This document shows positions 15,964 through 23,863 of a DNA stretch of 64,000 nucleotides, piece by piece. Source of the stretch: Manganitrophus sp963718695 (GTDB lineage Bacteria; Nitrospirota; Nitrospiria; SBBL01; Manganitrophaceae); the NCBI GenBank assembly GCA_963718695.1, contig OY970371.1:4092001-4156000 (forward strand), written 5' to 3'. A program made the position numbers and the translations under genes. Position 1 is the first letter of the stretch; every line of letters starts with the position of its first letter. The notes beneath the pieces were generated by a model. It was given only the letters and a program-made list of their open reading frames with translations, ran no database searches and was not told the DNA's origin.

Positions 15964-17133
15964 CTACGTAAACGCCGACAGTCCCGTGATGTGCTCGCCG
16001 AGGATAAGCGTGTGGATGTCGTGCGTCCCTTCGTATGTGTAGACCGATTCGAGATTGCAGAGGTGCCGCGCGATCTGGTGCTCGTACATGATGCCGTTGG
16101 CGCCGAGAATGTCGCGGGCGACGCGCGCGATCTGGAGGGCGTGTGAGACGTTGTTCCGCTTTCCCATCGAGATCTGGACGTGGCTTAAGCGGCCTTGATC
16201 TTTGAGGCGGCCGAGATGGAGCGTGAGCGGCTGCATCTTGGTGATCTCGGTCAGCATCTCGACCAGTTTTTGCTGGACCAGCTGATAACCGGCGATCGGG
16301 CGGGTAAACTGAACCCGCTGCTTCGCATAGGTCAGCGCGCGGTCGTAGCAGGCCATCGCGGCGCCGAGGGCGCCCCAGGCGATGCCGTAGCGCGCTTGAT
16401 TCAGGCAGCGGAGGGTCGATTTGATCCCCTGGGTCCCCGGCAGGAGATTCGATTCCGGGATCTGCACATCTTGAAGGACCAGCTCGCCGGTGTCGGAGGC
16501 CCGCAAGGAGAACTTATCGGTCACCTTGTTTTGCTGAAAGCCGGGGGTCCCCTTCTCCACCAGAAAGCCGCGGATGGCTTCCTGATCGTCTTTGGCCCAG
16601 ATCAACGCCACGTCGGCGATCGTTCCGTTGGTGATCCACATCTTGGTTCCGTTGAGGATGTATTCGGCGCCGCGTTTCTTCGCGCGGGTGATCATCCCCT
16701 CCGGATTCGATCCGAAGTCGGGCTCGGTCAGGCCGAAGCAGCCGATCGCCTCGCCGCGCGCCATCTTTGGAAGCCAACGATTCTTCTGCTCCTCCGATCC
16801 GAACTCTGCAATCGGCCACATCACCAGACCGGACTGCACGGAGACGAAGCTTCTCAATCCGGAGTCGCCCCGCTCCAATTCCTGATTGATCAAGCCGTAG
16901 GCAACGCTGTTGAGCCCGGCGCAGCCGTATTTCGGATCGAGGTTGGCGCCGAGCAGCCCCATCCCGGCCATCTGGGGGACCAGCTCCATCGGAAAAGTCC
17001 CGGCCTCATAGTGGGGAACAATGATCGGGAGCACTTGTTCTTCGACCCATCGCCGGACTTCGTCGCGGATCATCCGTTCTTCCGGTTTCAGCGCCTCATC
17101 GAGGTTGAGGAAATCGGCCCCCTGGAATGCCAT
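15964..17133 (-). CDS. Acyl-CoA dehydrogenase, glutaryl-CoA dehydrogenase-like
   Basis: The 389-residue flavoenzyme has the three acyl-CoA dehydrogenase domains: N-terminal helical (to about 125), beta domain with GCFGLTEPDFGSNPEGM and KMWITNGTIADVALIWA, and C-terminal helical domain ending in the catalytic glutamate of ESVYTYEGTHDIH. The segment SVQSGLVMWPIAEFGSEEQK is characteristic of the glutaryl-CoA dehydrogenase branch. It oxidises a CoA thioester at the alpha-beta bond and passes electrons to ETF. GGAG precedes the ATG by 7 bases. No partner beta-oxidation or ETF gene is nearby, so the pathway is uncertain. Confidence 0.88.
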   Translation of the reverse strand: MAFQGADFLNLDEALKPEERMIRDEVRRWVEEQVLPIIVPHYEAGTFPMELVPQMAGMGLLGANLDPKYGCAGLNSVAYGLINQELERGDSGLRSFVSVQSGLVMWPIAEFGSEEQKNRWLPKMARGEAIGCFGLTEPDFGSNPEGMITRAKKRGAEYILNGTKMWITNGTIADVALIWAKDDQEAIRGFLVEKGTPGFQQNKVTDKFSLRASDTGELVLQDVQIPESNLLPGTQGIKSTLRCLNQARYGIAWGALGAAMACYDRALTYAKQRVQFTRPIAGYQLVQQKLVEMLTEITKMQPLTLHLGRLKDQGRLSHVQISMGKRNNVSHALQIARVARDILGANGIMYEHQIARHLCNLESVYTYEGTHDIHTLILGEHITGLSAFT

Positions 17134-17182
17134 GTCCGTCTCCCTTAGAAGTAGAATGACTCTTCATAGATAGATCGCAGAT

Positions 17183-18895
17183 TCAGGAGGGTTGGGTATA
17201 ACGCGCTTGGATCTTCTCCCGAATGCGAGCGCGGCTCTCTTCGGCGGAGAGCGCCTCGTCGGCTTCGATCTGCGCCGTCTCATTGGCGAGGGGGTCATCC
17301 TTGATCATCGTGCGGAACCAGCGGGAATAATCTCCTTGCCGAAGGTGATAGATCCATGTTTCGTCATCGACCCCGTCGGCGAGCTGTATGAAGAGCATTA
17401 AATTCTGCGCGCGAAGATTGAGCTTTCCATCCGGCCCCTGGAAGAAGAAGCTTCGATCGGGGGGAAGCTCCCCCTCCGCATACTTGCGGAGATGGCGCCG
17501 GCGCTCCATCCGTGGCGGGATGCTCCGGAACCAGAACGGCTCGCTCTTCGGCCGCCGCCACCAGCCGACCGCCTCGCCCGGCTCCAGGGAGACGGAGGGG
17601 ACCGACGGAGTGCGCTCGCTGAGCGCGGCGCTGAAGGTCCGGATCGTCTCTTGCGGGGTCGCCCCGATCGCAATGATCAGGTCGACCGATGAGAGAACGG
17701 CGCGGGAAACCTGATCGGGATGAACCGTGATCAGCAGAAATCCATGGAGCTCCTTCGGCACGGTCAGCAGGGCGGGGGCCCAAGAAGCGGGGAGAAGATG
17801 GTGGGTTTCATCGATTACGATCCAGTGCGGCCGGCCGGTCCGCGCCCGCAGCTCCATCAATGCGGTAAGAAATCCCTCGAAGTAGGCGGGCCGGCTCTCC
17901 ATGGGGATTCCGAGGAGGTTGAGCACCGCATTCTGGTTCGGTTTTTCGAGAAGCTGAATCGCTTCCTCCACCGTCGGCGCCCGCTGAGGGTTGCCGAGGA
18001 CGACGGCCCCCTCGAAGTTCTGGTAGTCTCCTTCCGGATCGATAATACAAAACTGATATCCCTGCTCCGAAAGGCGCTCCAGGAAGCCGGTCGCGAAGGT
18101 CGACTTGCCACCGCCCGAGGTGCCGGAGAGCAGAACGCTCACGCCGTACGGCTTCAGCCGCACTTCTTCGCCTCCCTCGCGTTGACCGAGGGGAATGCCG
18201 TGCCGCTGGAGGCGGGGCTCCAGCTCCGCCAGGTCGGCGGCGAGGAGCCGATCGATCAGTTCAGTGACCCCCGCGCCGCGGCTTCCCCGCGTCACCCAGT
18301 CGGCCTGCTCTTTCAGCGCCGGAAGGGCATTGGCGACCGCGACGGCGCTTTCGCATCGATTGAGAAAGGCATGGTCGTTCTCCGCATCCCCCACCCCGAC
18401 GGTGTTGTGTGGCGAGAGGCCGAGCTCCTCAAGGGCGGCCATCAGGCCGGTCGCCTTATTCACGCCGGAGGGGAGGATCATCACCGCCCCTTTGTTGAAG
18501 ATGACCTGAAGTTCCAGCCCCAGCTCGCGGATTACATCGAGCACCGTCTTCTCATGCGGCGTCCAGGTCGCCACGATGACCTCTCCCACCGAGAGAGGCC
18601 CGACCCCCCGATCGCGAAGGGTTTTGGCAAAGTTTTCCGGCGGCGGTTCGGCTAGGCGTTTTATCTCGCGGGTGGCCGGACGGTAGAGGAGGGCGCCGTT
18701 CTCGGCGACCACCCGTTCAAAGAGATCGATTTGAGGAAAGACTTTAAAGAGATCGTCCAGTTCGCGGCCGGTGACGAGGATCAACCGGCGTCCGGAGTTC
18801 CGTAACCGCTCCAGCGCCTCCAGTGTCGCTTCGTCTACCCGGCCTTCGGTGGCGAGCGTTCCATCGTAATCGGTGGCAAGGGCATAGTAGCGCAT
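17183..18895 (-). CDS. HAD-IIB phosphatase fused to a HerA-like (DUF87) ATPase
   Basis: The 570-residue product has three parts. Residues 1 to about 225 are a HAD-IIB hydrolase: nucleophile motif ATDYDGTLA (Asp9 and Asp11), threonine motif ILVTGRE and the metal motif VGVGDAENDHAF (about 169-176). Residues about 245-450 are a P-loop ATPase with Walker A SGTSGGGKST (about 257-266), IIDPEGDY, and Walker B WIVIDETHHLLP (about 358-369), the HerA/DUF87 pattern. The last 100 residues include LNLRAQNLMLFIQLADG and DYSRWFRTMIKDD, reminiscent of DUF5752. The start at 18895 puts the HAD motif at the N-terminus. The ATPase resembles DNA or protein pumps, but its partner is not identifiable from the neighbours. 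Confidence 0.82.
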   Translation of the reverse strand: MRYYALATDYDGTLATEGRVDEATLEALERLRNSGRRLILVTGRELDDLFKVFPQIDLFERVVAENGALLYRPATREIKRLAEPPPENFAKTLRDRGVGPLSVGEVIVATWTPHEKTVLDVIRELGLELQVIFNKGAVMILPSGVNKATGLMAALEELGLSPHNTVGVGDAENDHAFLNRCESAVAVANALPALKEQADWVTRGSRGAGVTELIDRLLAADLAELEPRLQRHGIPLGQREGGEEVRLKPYGVSVLLSGTSGGGKSTFATGFLERLSEQGYQFCIIDPEGDYQNFEGAVVLGNPQRAPTVEEAIQLLEKPNQNAVLNLLGIPMESRPAYFEGFLTALMELRARTGRPHWIVIDETHHLLPASWAPALLTVPKELHGFLLITVHPDQVSRAVLSSVDLIIAIGATPQETIRTFSAALSERTPSVPSVSLEPGEAVGWWRRPKSEPFWFRSIPPRMERRRHLRKYAEGELPPDRSFFFQGPDGKLNLRAQNLMLFIQLADGVDDETWIYHLRQGDYSRWFRTMIKDDPLANETAQIEADEALSAEESRARIREKIQARYTQPS

Positions 18896-18998
18896 TAGTT
18901 CTATTCTACAGGATTCGGGTATGAAGAACCAAGAGCCCGGTCTCAACGGTTGGGAAACCGGCGCTCCCTCAAGGTGTTCTCGTCGCAGCGCCAGGCGG

Positions 18999-19319
18999 TT
19001 AGGGGGAAGCGGAGAGCTTGAGGCCTAAAATCCCGGCGACGATGAGGGCGATGCTGACGATCCGGCCGATGTCGCGCGGCTCCCCGAAGAAAAAGAGGCC
19101 GATCAGCGCCGTGCCGGTCGCCCCGATCCCGGTCCAGACGGCATACGCCGTTCCGACCGGAAGGGTCTTCAACGCCTGGGAGAGGAGGAGGAAGCTGATC
19201 GTCATGGCGATGACCGTCAGCACACTCGGCCAGAGACGGGTAAATCCCTCGGTGAATTTGAGCCCGATGGCCCAGGCGACTTCAAAAAGACCGGCGATGA
19301 AGAGATAGATCCAATCCAT
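18999..19319 (-). CDS. sugE: SugE-type small multidrug resistance transporter (Gdx)
   Basis: The 106-residue, four-span protein begins MDWIYLFIAGLFEVAWAIGLK, with the essential membrane glutamate at position 13, and contains GTAYAVWTGIGATGTA, the SugE/Gdx signature that distinguishes guanidinium exporters from EmrE. It acts as a dual-topology dimer exchanging protons for guanidinium or small quaternary amines in the inner membrane. GGAGG lies 9 bases before the ATG. A single homodimeric gene is present. I looked for a guanidine riboswitch in the leader and saw none; instead a plain promoter lies about 55 bases upstream. Confidence 0.88.
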   Translation of the reverse strand: MDWIYLFIAGLFEVAWAIGLKFTEGFTRLWPSVLTVIAMTISFLLLSQALKTLPVGTAYAVWTGIGATGTALIGLFFFGEPRDIGRIVSIALIVAGILGLKLSASP

Positions 19320-19374
19320 CAGGTATTTTCCTCCGGGATGATCGATCCGAACCGACAGAAGAGCGTCCTCCTTC

Positions 19375-19403
19375 TGTATAGTTGAATTCGCGACCGGAGT
19401 CAA
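19375..19403 (-). promoter_or_regulatory. Promoter of sugE
   Basis: On the minus strand TTGACT (19403-19398) and TATACA (19380-19375) are separated by exactly 17 bases. The -35 box lies just past the stop codon of the truncated nuclease gene. Confidence 0.75.
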
Positions 19404-19405
19404 TT

Positions 19406-19726
19406 TTATTTCACCTTCTCGATCTTCTCCTCGGCTTCTTTTCGATCGCCCGGGCCGGGCCGCGGCTTTTGCTGCTCGGCGGCGGCCTCCGGCTCGAGGT
19501 TCAACGCAGCGAAGATCGGAAAGTGGTCCGACCCGAAAGAGGGGAGCCGCTTGAGCTCGACGAGGCGAAAGTGGGGCGAGTGAAAGACATGATCGAGCGG
19601 CCATCTCATGAACGGATACTTCGCATGGAAGGTATTGAGGAATTTGCGCCCGACGTTCCGATGAACAGGGACGTCAGGAGCAACAGGCCGATCCTTTTGA
19701 AATGGGTCTTGACTCCATTGACGAAA
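19406..19726 (-). pseudogene. 3' fragment of an endonuclease/exonuclease/phosphatase family gene
   Basis: The frame ending at 19406 reads RKFLNTFHAKYPFMRWPLDH, then VFHSPHF and SFGSDHFPIFAALNLEP, the C-terminal motifs of the EEP superfamily (the DH and SDH catalytic pairs), followed by a charged tail. Upstream the frame is open only to a TGA at 19727-19729, and nothing of the N-terminal two thirds is present. In another frame a short ORF (19606-19752) begins MKRNFRKVDF and has a signal-peptide-like core IGLLLLTSLFIGTSG, as if the 5' end of a secreted protein had been fused to the EEP tail by deletion. Neither part is likely to be functional. Confidence 0.65.
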
Positions 19727-19812
19727 TCAACTTTTCTGAAATTTCTCTTCATCGTTCTCCCTCCCCCCCTGAGCGCCTGCTCGCGTATTGAATTAGGTCA
19801 TCGTCGTTTCCA

Positions 19813-20766
19813 TTACTCCAGCGGAATCCGGTTCTTCGCTTGTCCGAGCCACTGGTCGAACGTCTGCAACTCCGGGTTGAGGGCGCGAGAGACGGCGAGA
19901 TTGCGCGCGGCGCAGAAGTCGTCGTTGAAATCGCGCTTGACCTGGAACATGTTGCCGAGATCGTCGGCGCCGGGGAAGCCGAAGCTGCGATAAACTTCGG
20001 GCGGCACGTCGTTGTAGCGGACTTCCCGGCCGAGCGCTTTCGTCAGGGCGGCGGCCATCTGCGCGCCGGTCAAATGCTCGCCGGCGATCCCGACCGTTTT
20101 GCCGATGTACTCCCGGCCTTTTTTGAAGATGCCGAGGGCGCACTTGCCGATATCTTCGGCGGCAATGCCCGGGAGTTTTTTGTCTCCCATCGGCATCGTG
20201 ATCGCAAGCTTTCCGTCCGGGCCTTTCTTCGGACCCATTCCGAAGTAGATCATGTTGTCCCAGTAAAACAACGTCAGCAGCAGGGTCGTCGGCGCGCCGG
20301 CCTGTCCGAAAACCTGATCGGCTTCCCCTTTGCCGTCGAAATGGGGGACTTTGTATTTGCCGTGGAGGGTCGGCATCCGGTTGTCGGAGAGCGGCACCCA
20401 TTTGCGGGTGTCTTCGAGGGTCGACCAGATGACGTGCTGAACGCCGGCTTGCTTCGCCGCCTGGGCCATGTTCTTGGCCTGGGCGATCTCTTTTTCGGCC
20501 GAAAAGTGTTCCCAGAAATTGGTGAGGCAGAACGCGCCGTAAGCGCCCTCGAATGCCTTCTTCACACTTTCCACATTGTCGAGATCGGCCGCGACGACCT
20601 CGACCCCCTGCTGCGCCAGCGCTTTCGCCTTATCGGAGTTGACGTTTCGGGTGAGGGCGCGCGCCGCGAAGCCGGCCCCCTTGTCGCTTAAAATGGCGCG
20701 GATCAACCCGCCCCCCTGTGCCCCGGTGGCGCCGACGACTGCGATGATCTTTTGATTATTGGCCAT
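19813..20766 (-). CDS. NmrA-family NAD(P)-binding protein
   Basis: The 317-residue product has an N-terminal Rossmann motif IIAVVGATGAQGGG, then ALTRNVNSDKAKALAQQGVEVVAADLDN, an atypical SDR arrangement, and the substrate-side segment HVIWSTLEDTRKW seen in NmrA/HSCARG-like proteins that sense NADP(H) or act as reductases. A GGAGGAGG ribosome binding site lies before the ATG. The upstream region contains a promoter that is almost identical to that of the sigma-54 activator gene 3 kb away, with an extra partial palindrome at its -10 region. It stands alone on the minus strand. Confidence 0.82.
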   Translation of the reverse strand: MANNQKIIAVVGATGAQGGGLIRAILSDKGAGFAARALTRNVNSDKAKALAQQGVEVVAADLDNVESVKKAFEGAYGAFCLTNFWEHFSAEKEIAQAKNMAQAAKQAGVQHVIWSTLEDTRKWVPLSDNRMPTLHGKYKVPHFDGKGEADQVFGQAGAPTTLLLTLFYWDNMIYFGMGPKKGPDGKLAITMPMGDKKLPGIAAEDIGKCALGIFKKGREYIGKTVGIAGEHLTGAQMAAALTKALGREVRYNDVPPEVYRSFGFPGADDLGNMFQVKRDFNDDFCAARNLAVSRALNPELQTFDQWLGQAKNRIPLE

Positions 20767-21356
20767 GATGTCCTCCTCCGTTTAGTTTAAGAGACAAAGT
20801 TAGCTATGATGTTGAACCAACCCAAGAGAATGCTTCCTTCGAAACCGAACTGAGTTATCTTAGTTCAGGGAAAGAAGAGATTGCAATCGAGTCGATGGTT
20901 GATGCTCTCTTCGGTGCCGATTTCGACGGTAATGAAGAGCAAAGCCCGTACCAGGAAAACTAAACTCCAAGATCGGGAGGATAAAATAAATAAAACAAAG
21001 CGTTGTAAATGCATTGAGGATCTTTGGGGGAGAGCGTGCCGACCGGCATCTGCCCACATGCCGTCAGATGCCGATCGGCGGGCAGTAAGAGCCTAACGGA
21101 ATCGGGTCGCTTTATTTATCAATCTAAGTCCTTCCGAAAATGGATGACATCTCTCAATGGGTCCGGGGTCTTCGGTTTTTGTGCGGCCGGTAAGTGTAGG
21201 CGCATTTAAAAGCGTCATTATTCTCACCCCTTATTAAGCGGTTGACTTTAAGGGGAGATTAAACTATACAAAATAGCCATACGTCGAGAAAGACGGCTTT
21301 TAGAGCGTCTATTTATATATTAAGCCTAAAATGAACATGAGTGCATCAGACCGATC
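20767..21356. other. 590-bp gene-poor AT-rich gap
   Basis: No convincing gene is visible. The interval holds the NmrA promoter (20856-20887), and a hairpin with 15-bp arms GCCGACCGGCATCTG (21038-21052) and CAGATGCCGATCGGC (21065-21079) with one mismatch. From about 21190 it becomes AT-rich and leads into the toxin-antitoxin segment. Short ORFs here have no protein-like features. Confidence 0.6.
20856..20887 (-). promoter_or_regulatory. Promoter of the NmrA gene, shared type
   Basis: On the minus strand TTGCAA and TAAGAT are 18 bases apart, within ATTGCAATCTCTTCT and TGAACTAAGATA. The same two blocks occur upstream of the sigma-54 activator gene. A partial palindrome GAACT...AGTTC (20847-20866, 16 of 20 positions symmetric) overlaps the -10 box and could be an operator. 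Confidence 0.5.
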
Positions 21357-21587
21357 ATGAACCTAGAAATGAGAGAATATCTGAATCCCAAAATCGAACA
21401 TCATTGCCTCCGACTGTTTGAAAATGGAAATTACCCTGAATGCGCTCATACTGTGATGAAGCAAGTTGAGATAAACTTAAATAAGAACTTGGCACCTATG
21501 ACGAAGTTGCCCCGCATCTGTGGACAGTCGGCTCACCTTGAGCTGTATGTTGATAATCATGCCCATTTTCAAGAAGGAGAATCATGA
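21357..21587 (+). CDS. Small hypothetical protein, possibly truncated
   Basis: The 76-residue frame reads MREYLNPKIEHHCLRLFENG and CAHTVMKQVEINLNKN in its first half, which resembles the helix-rich start of larger proteins of the TIGR02391 type; the second half (from about residue 46) does not continue that resemblance. It may therefore be a 5' remnant fused to other sequence. It ends across the start of the antitoxin gene by four bases (ATGA). The AT-rich composition matches the surrounding segment. Confidence 0.35.
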   Translation: MNLEMREYLNPKIEHHCLRLFENGNYPECAHTVMKQVEINLNKNLAPMTKLPRICGQSAHLELYVDNHAHFQEGES

Positions 21588-21814
21588 GTAAACAGGTCGA
21601 AAAACTTGAAGCCGATGCGCTAAAGCTTAATCCAAAAGACCGTGCCCGGCTTGCCGAAAAGCTGCTTCAGAGTTTGGAAACACTCTCTGATGAAGAAAAC
21701 ACGGCGCTCTGGTTGGAGGAAGCGGAGCGTCGCGATGCCGAACTCGACGCCAACCCGGATCTGGCGCATCCGGCAGACGAAGTTTTGCGCGATGCGAGGT
21801 CAAAGCAAAGTTGA
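21584..21814 (+). CDS. Addiction module antitoxin (TIGR02574/PF09720 family)
   Basis: The 76-residue, acidic, helical protein contains the family pattern ADALKLNPKDRARLAEKLLQ and the segment LWLEEAERRDAELDANPD, typical of short antitoxins paired with RelE/ParE toxins. AAGAAGGAG precedes the ATG. Its TGA stop overlaps the TTG start of the toxin gene, so the two are translated together and probably form a tight complex that also represses the operon. Confidence 0.88.
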   Translation: MSKQVEKLEADALKLNPKDRARLAEKLLQSLETLSDEENTALWLEEAERRDAELDANPDLAHPADEVLRDARSKQS

Positions 21815-22107
21815 AGGAGAGGGCGTCGTTTCATGCTCTCGCAAGGCAGGAGCTTTTGGAGGCAACGCGATACTATAACCTGGAGCGTCCCGGCCTGGGT
21901 GATACATTTTTAAAAGAAGTCGAACGGGCGCTGGCATCCATCCTTGAGCATCCGGAAGCGGTGGCTGTCCTCCGCGGGAAAGTCCGGCGGAAGCTGGTTC
22001 GCAAATTTCCTTATGGGATTCTCTATTCGGTGGTACCGAATGGGATTCGCATACTGGCTGTCATGAATCAAAAACGCCGGCCGTTTTATTGGCAAGGACG
22101 GTCATAA
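21811..22107 (+). CDS. RelE/ParE-family toxin
   Basis: The 98-residue basic protein has the RelE/ParE fold markers: N-terminal helix ARQELLEATRYYNLERPGLGDTF, middle segment LVRKFPYGILYSVVPNGIRI and the C-terminal strand-tail VMNQKRRPFYWQGR. Length is full. The start is a TTG at 21811 within TTGA, overlapping the antitoxin stop at 21812-21814. Whether it targets mRNA on the ribosome or gyrase is not decidable here. The pair lies at the edge of the AT-rich stretch. Confidence 0.88.
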   Translation: MKERASFHALARQELLEATRYYNLERPGLGDTFLKEVERALASILEHPEAVAVLRGKVRRKLVRKFPYGILYSVVPNGIRILAVMNQKRRPFYWQGRS

Positions 22108-22211
22108 GGCATGGCGCAGGGGAATATGACCCTTCACTGGAACCAGCCGCATAAAGCCGCCGCATTTTGGAAAAACTCGATAGACGGCCCGCTTACCTAT
22201 CGTTAGGCGCT

Positions 22212-23750
22212 TCAAGAAGGGCGGGAGATATTCAGCTTCTTCATTTTATGTTGAAGGGTGGTCCGCTTCATTCCGAGGCGGGCGGCCGCGCCGGCGGGCC
22301 CGGCGATGACCCAATTGGCCTCAGTCAGAATTCGAAGGATATGTTCTCTCTCGGCGCTCTCGAGCGTCGAGACGCGGTGGGACGCCGCCTCGGAAGAACG
22401 TTTCAGTTCCGCGAGCGGAACGAAAAGGGTCGATTCTTGCGAGAGGATCACCGCGCGTTCGATCATATTTTCAAGCTCCCGAATATTGCCGGGCCAGTCA
22501 TACTGACTCAGCGCGTCCATCGTCTCGGCGGAGATCGTCTCGATCCGTTTGTTCATCCGCCTTGAATATTTCTGGGCAAAATATCTCACGAGTAAGGGGA
22601 TGTCTTCGCGCCGCTCGCGCAGCGGCGGCAATAAGATCGGAAAGACATTCAGGCGATAGTAGAGGTCGCTTCGGAACGCTTTATCGGCAATCATCCGGGG
22701 CAGGTCGCAGTTCGTCGCCGTCACCAGGCGGACGTTGACCTTGATGGTTTTGGTGCTTCCGAGCCGCTCGAACTCTTGTTCCTGGAGCACCCGCAACAAT
22801 TTTGCCTGCAGCTCCAGCGGAATGTCTCCGACTTCATCCATAAACAGGGTTCCCTGATGGGCCAGCTCGAACCGGCCGATCTTCTGTGCGATGGCGCCGG
22901 TGAAGGCCCCCCGTTCATGGCCGAATAATTCACTCTCCAACAGGCCGGTCGGGATTGCCGCGCAGTTAAGCTTCACGAACGTCCGCCCGCGCCGCCCGCT
23001 TAGGTTGTGAATCGCCCGCGCGATGAGCTCCTTGCCGGTGCCGGTTTCCCCCTGGATCAGCACGGTCGAATCGGTTGGGGCGACGGTCTCCACCTGTTTT
23101 AAAACACGCTTCAGCGCCTTGCTCTCGCCGATGATCTCCGTGAAATTATGCTCGGTCAGAATTTCATCTTCGAGGTAGAGTTTTTCCTGGGCCAGCTTGT
23201 CTTTGAGCCGGCTGATTTCTTGATAGGCCAGGACGTTCTCAACGGCCACGGCGACCTGTCTTCCCACCTGCTCCAAGAATTCCAGATCTTCCCGATCCCA
23301 TGCTTCGCTTTTCGAGCTGGTGAATCCCATCGCGCCCAGCTTGCGCAGGGCAGTCGTCAATGGGACGAAACAACAGGAGAGGGCGCCGTCTTCCCGCATC
23401 AACTGAATGACCCTGGACCAACGCACTTCTTTGGAAAGATCGGGAACAAGAACAGACCGCTGGTTTTTCCAGACGAACCCGTCCGGACACGCATCAACAG
23501 GGGCTTCGAGGCCCCCTACGATCTCGGCGGGAACATTAGCCTGAAGGGTATGCAGCCGCATCAGATTGCGATCGGGATCATAGAGCGAGAGGGCCACATA
23601 ATTCACATGAACGACCGCGGGAAGTCGCTGCGCCAACTCTCGGAACAATTCGTCAAGATCCCGGCGAAGGGAGATCACCTCCGCGACCTCCAGTAAAGAG
23701 CGGTATCGCCGGGCCTGACGATCGGATGTTTGGGTTAAGTGATGGTTCAT
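22212..23750 (-). CDS. Sigma-54-dependent activator with GAF sensor (FhlA/NorR-like)
   Basis: The 512-residue regulator has an N-terminal GAF domain (about 20-180, with VNYVALSLYDPDRNLM), a linker helix, an AAA+ domain (about 205-440) with Walker A GETGTGKE, the sigma-54 contact loop GAFTGA and Walker B GTLFMDEVGDIP, and a C-terminal Fis-type helix-turn-helix (AAARLGMKRTTLQHKMKKL). It would open sigma-54 promoters in response to a small-molecule or redox signal bound by GAF. Its own promoter is of sigma-70 type and shares two sequence blocks with the NmrA promoter. Target operon is not evident in the window. Confidence 0.9.
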   Translation of the reverse strand: MNHHLTQTSDRQARRYRSLLEVAEVISLRRDLDELFRELAQRLPAVVHVNYVALSLYDPDRNLMRLHTLQANVPAEIVGGLEAPVDACPDGFVWKNQRSVLVPDLSKEVRWSRVIQLMREDGALSCCFVPLTTALRKLGAMGFTSSKSEAWDREDLEFLEQVGRQVAVAVENVLAYQEISRLKDKLAQEKLYLEDEILTEHNFTEIIGESKALKRVLKQVETVAPTDSTVLIQGETGTGKELIARAIHNLSGRRGRTFVKLNCAAIPTGLLESELFGHERGAFTGAIAQKIGRFELAHQGTLFMDEVGDIPLELQAKLLRVLQEQEFERLGSTKTIKVNVRLVTATNCDLPRMIADKAFRSDLYYRLNVFPILLPPLRERREDIPLLVRYFAQKYSRRMNKRIETISAETMDALSQYDWPGNIRELENMIERAVILSQESTLFVPLAELKRSSEAASHRVSTLESAEREHILRILTEANWVIAGPAGAAARLGMKRTTLQHKMKKLNISRPS

Positions 23751-23786
23751 CAGCGAAGCGCTTTCTCGTGCGGAAATGAACGGGGA

Positions 23787-23817
23787 TATCTTAATTCAGA
23801 AGAGAAGAGATTGCAAT
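23787..23817 (-). promoter_or_regulatory. Promoter of the sigma-54 activator gene, shared type
   Basis: Minus-strand TTGCAA and TAAGAT, 17 bases apart, inside ATTGCAATCTCTTCT and TGAATTAAGATA; the same blocks occur upstream of the NmrA gene. The -10 box lies about 37 bases before the start codon. Confidence 0.5.
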
Positions 23818-23863
23818 GAGGGGATGTAAAATCATGACTTTATAAAAGGAGTATGTGGGAAGA

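Noticed and set aside
19320..19405. Guanidine (ykkC) riboswitch upstream of sugE
   Set aside because: The leader is only about 50 bases from the -10 box to the ATG and lacks the conserved core; a plain promoter fits.
20856..20887. Sigma-54 promoter upstream of the NmrA gene (TTGCA)
   Set aside because: No GG dinucleotide occurs at the required distance upstream of TTGC; the sigma-70-like reading fits both copies.
21088..22211. Integron attC-like ends (GCCTAAC near 21088 and GTTAGGC near 22205) around the toxin-antitoxin pair
   Set aside because: The two heptamers are over 1.1 kb apart and no internal attC arm pairs are visible; a chance match.
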